Source: Akkermansiaceae bacterium
GTDB taxonomy: Bacteria > Verrucomicrobiota > Verrucomicrobiia > Verrucomicrobiales > Akkermansiaceae
Direction: 5' to 3'
Length of the DNA stretch: 8,597 nt
Assembly: GCA_029287105.1 (NCBI GenBank)
Contig: JARFRT010000552.1
Location: 1-8,597 of the forward strand
The first letter of the stretch is position 1. The number at the start of each line of letters is the position of its first letter. A program made the position numbers and the translations under genes. The notes under the pieces were generated by a model. It made no database searches. It saw only the letters and a list, made by a program, of their open reading frames with translations, and was not told the origin of the DNA. This document shows, piece after piece, positions 1 through 5,771 of this stretch.

Positions 1-584
1 AGCACGAGGTCGTGGCGCTCGCAGAATTCGGCGAGCTTGATCACATCCTCCTTGGGAAAGACGCGACCGGTGGGGTTCTGTGGGTTGCAGAGAATGAAGA
101 CCTTGGTTTCCGGGGTGACGGCCTTCTCCATGGCGTCCCAATCGAAACTCCATTCGCCTTCGACTTTGATGTGATCGACGGTGATGAGCTTGGCGGCGGC
201 ATCGTGATGGACGCCAATGAAAGGTGGGTAGACGGGGGTGCAGGTCATCACCGCATCACCGGGGGATCCGAAGGCACGTGCTGCAAGCGAGAGTGCGGGA
301 ACGAGACCGCCGAGGTGGATGATCTCCTTTTCTTCGACCACTAATCCATGGCGGCTTTGCATGTAGCCAAAGATGGCGTTGATCAACCCTGCGTGAGCCT
401 GTGGGTATCCGAGCACTCCATGAGCTACCCGTTTCTGCAAGGCGTCGATCACACAAGGGGGAGACATGAAATCCATGTCCGCGACCCAAAACGGATCGAG
501 GGAGGGGAACTTGTCCCATTTCAACGAGCCGGTGCCCCGGCGTGGGATGATGCGGTCGAAATCTATGCAGGAAGCCATGCCCAT
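1..584 (-). CDS. MalY/PatB-type PLP-dependent aminotransferase / C-S lyase (partial, C-terminus beyond the window)
   Basis: Class I/II fold-type I PLP enzyme of the MalY/PatB branch. Family members act as cystathionine beta-lyases or as aminotransferases in the cytosol. The visible 194 residues are about the first half of a family usually near 390 residues. They show WVADMDF at about 33-39, a small-to-large-domain stretch with GGLVPALSLAARAFGSPGD (92-110) and TPVYPPF (116-122), and the cofactor-contacting NPQNPTGR (167-174), whose Asn170 normally contacts the PLP ring. The Schiff-base lysine would lie beyond the left edge, so activity cannot be judged. The start is well fixed: an in-frame TAG lies two codons upstream of the ATG at 584, leaving only that ATG or the one at 578. 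An AGG 7 bases upstream favours 584. The gene diverges from the DUF455 gene. Substrate is not determinable; the assignment to this branch is by recognised motifs. Confidence 0.9.
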   Translation of the reverse strand, partial: MGMASCIDFDRIIPRRGTGSLKWDKFPSLDPFWVADMDFMSPPCVIDALQKRVAHGVLGYPQAHAGLINAIFGYMQSRHGLVVEEKEIIHLGGLVPALSLAARAFGSPGDAVMTCTPVYPPFIGVHHDAAAKLITVDHIKVEGEWSFDWDAMEKAVTPETKVFILCNPQNPTGRVFPKEDVIKLAEFCERHDLV

Positions 585-690
585 GTGCTAGCCTAAGCGG
601 GAGATGCTGGCCAGTCATTATTCGTGGGGGAGTGTGCAGGGCGACCAAGCTGGGGAGAGATGAGCAGTTGGTGCCTGCGGCGCTTGATAG

Positions 691-719
691 AATTTACAAA
701 ATGTACAGAATTTTGTCTA
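691..719 (-). promoter_or_regulatory. Candidate sigma-70-type promoter for the aminotransferase gene
   Basis: Read on the minus strand there is TAGACA (719-714, 5 of 6 to TTGACA), a 17-base spacer, then TAAATT (696-691, 4 of 6 to TATAAT). This would start transcription near 684 and give a leader of about 100 bases before the ATG at 584. It overlaps almost completely with a promoter pointing the other way. Matches are moderate and found by eye, in the only clearly AT-rich part of this spacer. Confidence 0.35.
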
Positions 720-721
720 AA
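693..721 (+). promoter_or_regulatory. Candidate sigma-70-type promoter for the DUF455/ATP-grasp gene
   Basis: TTTACA (693-698, 5 of 6 to TTGACA), a 17-base spacer and TCTAAA (716-721, 4 of 6 to TATAAT) would start transcription near 728, about 75 bases ahead of the ATG at 803. The -35 box sits on the -10 box of the opposite promoter and vice versa, so the two could not be occupied by polymerase at the same time. Confidence 0.35.
696..716. promoter_or_regulatory. Inverted repeat between divergent genes, possible operator
   Basis: ACAAAAT (696-702) and ATTTTGT (710-716) form perfect 7-bp arms around a 7-bp spacer, giving a 21-bp dyad. It lies within both candidate promoters, where a repressor or activator of the divergent pair could bind. 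No regulator gene is next to it in the window. AT-rich dyads can also arise by chance. Confidence 0.3.
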
Positions 722-802
722 AAATCCCTAGCTTGATCGCCCGCCACGGGTGGGGGCGGGAATTATCTTGCTTCATCGCTCCCGGATCATAACTCTTGGC
801 CT

Positions 803-2818
803 ATGCAAATGCGGGACGTGGCTGAGCGGATATTGTTGGCGCAGTCGCTCGAGGAAAAATTGTTACTCGCCCCCGAGTTGGGTGACGGCGTGAGTGACGA
901 TGCGCCAGGGCAGGCGGTCAGGGCGCCGGACCGTCCCGGTCGGCCGGATGAGCTCAGGATTGTCAAAAAGGGTGTCAGGGCCGGGTTTCCCGGGGTGAAC
1001 CGGCTCGATGACGATCGCGAGCGCGGCAAGATGATGCATTTCCTCGCGAATCATGAGTTGCTTGCGGCGGAGTTGATGGCGTTGGTGTTGTTGAAATTTC
1101 CTGATGCGCCGAAGGAATACCGTCGGGGCGTGTATGAGGCGATGCGCGAGGAGCAGATGCATACGCGGATGTATTTGCGGCGGATGAAGGACTGCGGCAT
1201 TGCCTTTGGCGAGTTGCCGGTGAACGACTACTTCTGGCGCTTGATTGCGCCGATGGAGACGCCGATGGATTTTGTCACCCGCTTGAACCTGACTTTTGAG
1301 CAGGCGAATCTCGATTTTTCCAAGCACTACGCGGCGCTCTTCCGGCAGGTTGGCGACACCGGGACGGCGGCGGTGCTGGAAAAAATCTATCTCGATGAGA
1401 TTGGCCACGTGGGTCATGGGGTGAGGTGGTTCCGGAAGTGGAAGGCGGAGGGGGAGACGGATTGGCAGGCATTCAAGAAATCGCTGACCTTCCCGCTGGC
1501 GCCGGCCAAGGCGAAGGGAATTGCACCGTTCAATGCGGAGGGGCGGAGATTGGCCGGCTTCGATGAGGATTTTATCAACCATCTGGAAGTCTGCGAGCAA
1601 TCGCGTGGCAGGACACCGGTGGTGCATTGGTTCAATCCGAATGCGGAATCCTGTGTGGTGGCGGCCGCGGCGGGCCGGACGTATGCTCCCAACAAGGTCG
1701 AGTCCGCACTCGAGCACGATCTGGAGTTGCTGACCCTGGCGTGGTGTCGTCCTGATGATGTTGCCCTGGTGCGTGATCATCCGGGTAACGGGCACCTCGC
1801 CCGCTTGCAGCGCGCAGGTATCAAGTTGCCGGAAATACTGGAGGTCGGCCAGCTTGCCGACCGAAAACTCGGGGGGCTCCGCCCATGGGCGTGGTCGCCG
1901 GATGCCTCGGCACTGCTGCGGCAGTATGCCGCGGATGTGCCGGACAACCGCGCATGGAAATGGAGGCCGGCCGACCCCTCCGGGTGGTTGAGTAAGGAGG
2001 TCGGGGTGCGGCTGGAAAAGCGGTTGGGCCTGACGGATGGCAGCGGTGTTTTTTGTCGTGACCGGGACACTGCGCTGGCTGCCGTGCGCGAGCGAATGGG
2101 GGCGGGGGATGTTCTTCTCAAAGCGGCGCATGCCTGTTCCGGGCGTGGCCACAAACGCTTGCGAGCCGGAGGTTCTGAGCAGGAGGTGCGGCCGTGGTTG
2201 CAGAACGCGCTTGCCGCGCACGGCGGAGTCGTGGTCGAGCCGTGGCTTGAGCGGGTCATGGATTTTTCCGTTCTCTACGAGATGAAGCCCGGGGCGGAAG
2301 AGGGGGAGGCGCCATTCACAGCACCTCCGACGCAGGCAGGTTTCATCGGGATGACCCGGATGGAAAACGACGATGCCGGCCGCTTTCTCGGAACCCGCAT
2401 CTACCCGAAATGGGCCGCGGGTATGGATGCCGAAGTGGCGGAGTTCCTTTTCCGTGAAGCCGGGGTGATGCAGTGGTATCGCGAGAAAATCCCGATGGAG
2501 CTGCCCGGCTTGTTACCGGGCTACGTGGGGCCGGTCGGGGTGGATGCGATGGTGTTTCGCCGTGTCGATGGCTCGCTGGGGCTGCGCCATGTCGTCGAGC
2601 TCAACGTGCGCATGACGATGGGGAGAGTGGCCATGGAGTTGCACAAAAAGACCTGTCCGGGGCGTGAGGGCAGCTTGCGTATTTTACGTAAAAACAAACT
2701 GAGTGCAGACGAGTTATCCACACTTTCCTCACAGGATATTGACAGCACGTCGGTGGTGATTAACGACCCGCAAACGGCGCGCGAGTTCATCGCGGTGTGG
2801 ACGGTGATCGGTGCCTAG
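803..2818 (+). CDS. DUF455 ferritin-like di-iron domain fused to an ATP-grasp-like domain
   Basis: 671 residues, about two and a half times a lone DUF455 protein. Residues about 60-270 match the DUF455 ferritin-like family: FPGVNRLDDD (62-71), then a four-helix metal set E85, E117-x-x-H120, E166, E199-x-x-H202, as in di-iron ferritin-like proteins. Residues about 270-400 resemble the pre-ATP-grasp part of an uncharacterised ligase-like family (HWFNPNAE at 275-282, EHDLELL at 304-310, PWAWSP at 361-366). Residues 400-671 look like ATP-grasp: VLLKAAHACSGRGHKR (437-452, nucleotide lysine and flexible loop), VVVEPWLER (476-484, hinge), GVDAMVF (579-585) and ELNVR (599-603, metal-binding Glu/Asn). 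Together this suggests an oxygen- or iron-dependent step coupled to an ATP-dependent ligation; substrate unknown. The start is the first ATG, with no clear Shine-Dalgarno; the ATG two codons later is equally possible. Codons turn AT-rich (TTA Leu) after about 2680, where a DnaA box lies in the frame. DUF455 is confident, ATP-grasp moderately so. Confidence 0.85.
   Translation: MQMRDVAERILLAQSLEEKLLLAPELGDGVSDDAPGQAVRAPDRPGRPDELRIVKKGVRAGFPGVNRLDDDRERGKMMHFLANHELLAAELMALVLLKFPDAPKEYRRGVYEAMREEQMHTRMYLRRMKDCGIAFGELPVNDYFWRLIAPMETPMDFVTRLNLTFEQANLDFSKHYAALFRQVGDTGTAAVLEKIYLDEIGHVGHGVRWFRKWKAEGETDWQAFKKSLTFPLAPAKAKGIAPFNAEGRRLAGFDEDFINHLEVCEQSRGRTPVVHWFNPNAESCVVAAAAGRTYAPNKVESALEHDLELLTLAWCRPDDVALVRDHPGNGHLARLQRAGIKLPEILEVGQLADRKLGGLRPWAWSPDASALLRQYAADVPDNRAWKWRPADPSGWLSKEVGVRLEKRLGLTDGSGVFCRDRDTALAAVRERMGAGDVLLKAAHACSGRGHKRLRAGGSEQEVRPWLQNALAAHGGVVVEPWLERVMDFSVLYEMKPGAEEGEAPFTAPPTQAGFIGMTRMENDDAGRFLGTRIYPKWAAGMDAEVAEFLFREAGVMQWYREKIPMELPGLLPGYVGPVGVDAMVFRRVDGSLGLRHVVELNVRMTMGRVAMELHKKTCPGREGSLRILRKNKLSADELSTLSSQDIDSTSVVINDPQTAREFIAVWTVIGA
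2682..2693. repeat. 12-bp perfect palindrome inside the 3' end of the DUF455/ATP-grasp gene
   Basis: TTTTACGTAAAA is a perfect palindrome in a short AT-rich stretch of an otherwise GC-rich gene, 20 bases before a perfect DnaA box. It could be a dimeric-protein site or simply follow from the codons for Ile-Leu-Arg-Lys. Confidence 0.5.
2714..2722 (+). promoter_or_regulatory. Perfect DnaA box (TTATCCACA), intragenic
   Basis: Exact match to the high-affinity DnaA box consensus TTATNCACA. It lies within the coding sequence, read as Leu-Ser-Thr through a TTA codon that is uncommon in this GC-rich gene. It is the left-most of three perfect boxes in 236 bases. The match is direct; function is inferred. 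Confidence 0.55.
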
Positions 2819-2839
2819 TTTTCAAGTGATATTAGGCAT

Positions 2840-2898
2840 AAAAATCGACGGGTGAACGACTTTTGAAGCTTGTTCACATCGGGCGCACCCGTCGTTTT
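2840..2898. terminator. Bidirectional intrinsic terminator between convergent genes
   Basis: CGACGGGTG (2846-2854) and CACCCGTCG (2886-2894) are perfect 9-bp arms. They are preceded by five A (2840-2844) and followed by four T (2895-2898), so the hairpin has a U-tract in either transcript. The 31-base loop contains further pairing: GTGAAC (2852-2857) with GTTCAC (2872-2877) as an alternative stem. It lies 28 bases past the stop of the plus-strand gene and 92 bases past the stop of the minus-strand BatA-like gene, which suits shared termination. The T-runs are short and the loop is long, so efficiency is uncertain. Confidence 0.65.
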
Positions 2899-2916
2899 CA
2901 CCCCACGGGCGAGTGA

Positions 2917-2925
2917 TGTGAATAA
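2917..2925 (-). promoter_or_regulatory. Perfect DnaA box (TTATTCACA on the minus strand)
   Basis: Exact match to TTATNCACA in the intergenic region, 15 bases from another perfect box in the same orientation. A one-mismatch site, TTGTTCACA at 2870-2878 on the plus strand, lies inside the terminator loop. Confidence 0.55.
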
Positions 2926-2940
2926 GTGGGCGGCGAGCCA

Positions 2941-2949
2941 TGTGGATAA
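2941..2949 (-). promoter_or_regulatory. Perfect DnaA box (TTATCCACA on the minus strand)
   Basis: Exact match to the consensus. It is followed after one base by TTATGCCCA (2951-2959, plus strand), one mismatch from a box, so two sites lie almost back to back. The stretch 2899-2989 has no gene and no other recognisable signal. Confidence 0.55.
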
Positions 2950-2989
2950 CTTATGCCCATATCGCGGATACCTGTTCTGACCGCTTGCA

Positions 2990-4711
2990 TCAATGGTCCC
3001 GTGTCGACGCCGACCGGCTGAATGCCCAGGCACCGAGCAGGGCGGCGAGGGTCATACAGGTCCAGATGCGCCAGAGGTGGTCGTCGCGGGTGTGGCGGTC
3101 GACGGCGGTGGCCATGGTGGATGCGGGCAACTGGTCGGTGGCGCAATGGGAGAAATCGGCTTCCCGGGTATCGGCAAAGTGGGCGGCGGAGGTAAGCAGC
3201 GATTCCTCTCCCTGGGTGAGGGTGAAAAACCCGGGTGTTTCCGGGGCCGAAATGAGCGCCGTGTGGGGAGGCACGGTGGCTGTAGCCAGCACGGAGCCAT
3301 CGAGTGCCAGGGAGGTGAAGATGAGCGGGGACGCCTTTTCTCCCCTGCGTCGCGTGACCTCGAGCGGTTCGGAGGTTTCCGTGATCCTTGATTCCGGGGC
3401 GATTTTTTCCTTTCTCAGTTGCTCGCAGAATCGGAGCAGAAGGATGGCGGTGGCGGGTTGTTTCAGGGCGTTGGACTGATGGATGTCGAAGTTGAGGATC
3501 AGGGCCTTGTTGCCCGAAGGGGGGTGGGTGCGGAGGTAGATCAGGGGGCGGTTGCCTGGCCAGAGCAGGACGTCGTCGGACTGGTCGTGCGGGATTGGGA
3601 TGGTGGCGCGGACCAGGAGTGTTTGCCAGTTGAGTCCATCGGTGAGCGGGTGCCGGGTGGCGACGATGTTGCCGGTCAGATAAGGTCGGTTGGATGCCTT
3701 GTCCTGCGGGAATACAATGAGGTGGCTGCGGCGTGGGGTGGTCGCGGTGGAGGTGATGACGAGGTCGGCGGCACCTTCCGCCGGGGCCGGTTTCAGGTTG
3801 GGGAAGCTGCTCAGCAATTTGTCGTAGAGCCGGGTTGATTCCTTGGGAAGCGTCGACTGTACAAGCAGGGGTTTTGGTGCGGGTCGGACCAGTGGCAGGC
3901 TGTCATCCAGGTCGAAGGCGTCACTGCTCAGGACGATACGGCAGCGGGGCTGGTCGCTTGGGAAGGCGCCCTGGAGTGTGGCGAGTCCGCCGGCGGACAG
4001 GGTGAGCGACTGTTGCTTGCTGCGGCCGTCGGCCGTTTCCAGGTGCCAGTTGCGTTGTTGCTCGGTGTCGGAGTAGTTTCTAACAATCGCCTTCCAGATG
4101 AGGTTGCCGTCGCGTTGGCTGAAGCTGACGCCGGTGATGCCGCAGTTGTCGGTATTTTTTCCGATGGCGATGTAGGATGCGTTGTAGGGTGGGGCGGATT
4201 CCGGCGGGGTGTCGGTGATGTAGGTGATGGCGCCTTCGGAGCCCACCAGGCTGCGGACGACACGCAGGGTGTTTCCGGGGTCGGTGGCGCCGGAGTGAGG
4301 GGCCCGGTTTTCCAGGGTCTTGAGCATGTCCTCGACGGATGTCCCCTGATAGATTTTCCCTTGGGACGGGTCGGATTCCATCAGCCAGATTTCGATGTTG
4401 GCTGCGTTTCCTTGCAGGCGTCGGATTTCTGATTGGAGGGTCGATGCGAGCTTCTTTTCAAAGACGCGCATGGATGCGGAGCTATCGAGCACGATGGCGA
4501 TACGTTGGGTCGACTTGGCCTTGATATAGCGGGGTTGGACGAGCAACCAGGTGAGCAGGAGCACGGCAAGGATTTGCAGCCAGAGCGGCACCGAGTTGAC
4601 CAGGCGGTCGAAGCGTCTGCCGCTGGTCGACTCCCGCTGCGTCTGGCGCAGCAGGAACAGGGTGCTGACCAACTCCACTTTCGCCCGTCGTTGGAGGAAG
4701 TGGATGAGCAC
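2990..4711 (-). CDS. BatA-like membrane protein with VWA domain (aerotolerance-regulator type)
   Basis: 573 residues from the only canonical start (GTG at 4711), but the conserved N-terminus reads on upstream to 4777. A start at ATC 4771 would give 593 residues. The order is: BatA N-terminal segment (IPAVVLIHFLQRR across the GTG, then STLFLLRQ), a membrane helix at 43-59, a VWA domain with the MIDAS motif DSSAS (76-80), T143 and ITD (165-167), a beta-rich region, a stretch at about 280-430 resembling the glutamine-amidotransferase-like fold of such proteins (ILNFDIHQSNAL, 405-416) without an evident catalytic cysteine, and a C-terminal helix at about 546-564. The VWA part should be held between two membrane anchors on the periplasmic side. 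Family members usually work with DUF58 and MoxR proteins, possibly in envelope complex assembly or stress tolerance. Here it is the last gene of the minus-strand cluster, ending at the bidirectional terminator. Confidence 0.85.
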   Translation of the reverse strand: MLIHFLQRRAKVELVSTLFLLRQTQRESTSGRRFDRLVNSVPLWLQILAVLLLTWLLVQPRYIKAKSTQRIAIVLDSSASMRVFEKKLASTLQSEIRRLQGNAANIEIWLMESDPSQGKIYQGTSVEDMLKTLENRAPHSGATDPGNTLRVVRSLVGSEGAITYITDTPPESAPPYNASYIAIGKNTDNCGITGVSFSQRDGNLIWKAIVRNYSDTEQQRNWHLETADGRSKQQSLTLSAGGLATLQGAFPSDQPRCRIVLSSDAFDLDDSLPLVRPAPKPLLVQSTLPKESTRLYDKLLSSFPNLKPAPAEGAADLVITSTATTPRRSHLIVFPQDKASNRPYLTGNIVATRHPLTDGLNWQTLLVRATIPIPHDQSDDVLLWPGNRPLIYLRTHPPSGNKALILNFDIHQSNALKQPATAILLLRFCEQLRKEKIAPESRITETSEPLEVTRRRGEKASPLIFTSLALDGSVLATATVPPHTALISAPETPGFFTLTQGEESLLTSAAHFADTREADFSHCATDQLPASTMATAVDRHTRDDHLWRIWTCMTLAALLGAWAFSRSASTRDH

Positions 4712-4774
4712 GACGGCCGGGATGCCGAGAAGCGCCCAGAGGCCGTGGAGGTTGGTGAGGATGAGATTGATGAG

Positions 4775-4809
4775 TTTTTAAGTTTTAAGTTCTAAGTTTC
4801 AAACTCCAA
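4775..4809. repeat. AT-rich gene-border repeat, copy A (5' of the BatA-like gene)
   Basis: TTTTTAAGTTTTAA (4775-4788) is identical to bases 8550-8563, and AAACTCCAA (4801-4809) is the first part of the 16-base core found inverted at 4855-4870. It sits directly before the BatA-like reading frame and supplies the stop (TAA at 4780-4778) that closes that frame upstream. The core is cut short compared with the other copies. Confidence 0.7.
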
Positions 4810-4854
4810 TGACCGAGGGGTGCTGGAGGACTGGATTGTTTCATCAGGCTGGTT

Positions 4855-4886
4855 TTGGTATTTGGAGTTTAAATCTTAACACTTAA
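4855..4886. repeat. AT-rich gene-border repeat, copy B (3' of the DUF58 gene)
   Basis: The core TTGGTATTTGGAGTTT (4855-4870) is followed by AAATCTTAACACTTAA. It starts 6 bases past the DUF58 stop. With copy A it forms an inverted pair: TTGGAGTTT (4862-4870) pairs with AAACTCCAA (4801-4809), with partly matching outer AT-rich arms and a loop of about 52 bases. No -10/-35 pair stands out in the loop. Confidence 0.75.
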
Positions 4887-4892
4887 TGTCGG

Positions 4893-5771
4893 TCAGCGGA
4901 TGGCGAGCGCACCAGTCTGGATGGCTTCGGCGTTGAGGGCATCAAGCATGGGGGAGTCTGCGCAGACGCGGGCGAGCGGGGCATTGAATCGGCGTGCGGC
5001 GGCGTGCCATGCGGCAAAGTGGGCGGCGTAGGCTTTGCGGTAGAGATGGAGCGTGGTTTTCTCCACGCGGTGTGGATGATGGCCACCTTGCTCGGCATCG
5101 ACGAATTCATAATTGCCTGACCAGTCGGGGCTGGCCTCGGATTTGAGGAAAGGCGCGAGGATGATGGGTTTGCCTTGTTGGCTGTTAAGGAGTTTGAGCG
5201 GCGGGGTCGGGTCGCCCTCGAACAGGAGGTCGGAAATGACCAGTCGGATGGCATTTCCCCGGAACTGGATTTGATCCAATGCCAGCGGTGGGGTGCTGCC
5301 GCCCGGATGCATGGAGGTTACGCTGTCGAACCAGTGGTGCGAGGTGACGGCGTCGATGGGCAGGGTGGCGTGGGCGTCACCGCGGAGGACATGGATCCGG
5401 GTGGATGCACCCGCTTGGATCGCTGAGAGGGTGGCGAAGTAGAAAAGCTCGGCAGTACGTGCCGCTTTGGTGGGTTCAAAGAGCATGGACTCCGAGGCAT
5501 CCAGGATGATATCGATGACGGGCCGGACCTCCTCGCGGTAGAGCTTCATGCTGTAGTTGCCGGTGCGGGCGTAAGCTTGCCAGTTGATATGGCGTGGGTC
5601 GTCGCCTGGCACGTAGGCGCGGTGGTCTTGAAAATCGATGGACGAGCCGGTGCCGGCCCCCTGGAATTCGCCTGCCATGCCGCGCCAGACCTGGCTGCGC
5701 AGCGGCAGCGTCAGTCGCTCCGCGCAGACGGACGCCTGGGCGGAGAGTTGGCTGAGTTGATCACGGTTCAT
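4893..5771 (-). CDS. DUF58 family protein with VWA-like fold
   Basis: 292 residues, a normal length for a DUF58 protein without membrane helices. The family signature is clear: SSIDFQDHRAYVPGDDPRH (43-61) running into INW (62-64) and SMKLYREE (74-81). A VWA-like domain follows with MIDAS residues DASES (91-95), the Thr of GGST (157-160) and SDLLFEGD (180-187) carrying the last Asp. It is probably cytoplasmic and metal-binding. DUF58 proteins are typically encoded between a MoxR ATPase and BatA-type proteins; here the upstream neighbour is an ABC-2 permease. The ATG at 5771 lies inside the permease gene, whose TGA ends at 5761. The 11-base overlap in a different frame suggests translational coupling. 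A 121- to 181-base gap to the next gene, depending on its start, contains an inverted repeat pair. Function beyond the family is unknown. Confidence 0.93.
   Translation of the reverse strand: MNRDQLSQLSAQASVCAERLTLPLRSQVWRGMAGEFQGAGTGSSIDFQDHRAYVPGDDPRHINWQAYARTGNYSMKLYREEVRPVIDIILDASESMLFEPTKAARTAELFYFATLSAIQAGASTRIHVLRGDAHATLPIDAVTSHHWFDSVTSMHPGGSTPPLALDQIQFRGNAIRLVISDLLFEGDPTPPLKLLNSQQGKPIILAPFLKSEASPDWSGNYEFVDAEQGGHHPHRVEKTTLHLYRKAYAAHFAAWHAAARRFNAPLARVCADSPMLDALNAEAIQTGALAIR

Noticed and set aside
740..760. CCCGCC/GGCGGG hairpin in the divergent spacer, considered as a terminator
   Set aside because: The stem is only 6 bp, no T-run follows on either strand, and no gene ends there.
863..2221. 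452-codon open frame on the minus strand inside the DUF455/ATP-grasp gene
   Set aside because: Its product is rich in Arg, His and Pro with no recognisable domain, and it lies wholly antisense to a gene with clear family motifs. Long antisense frames are common in GC-rich DNA.
2898..3146. Minus-strand frames in the convergent junction that could be small genes
   Set aside because: They overlap the terminator and DnaA-box region or the 3' end of the BatA-like gene, with no family resemblance or start signal.
4810..4854. Sequence between repeat copies A and B, considered as a promoter for the BatA-like gene
   Set aside because: I see no -35/-10 pair with acceptable spacing; the gene is more simply read from the upstream operon transcript.
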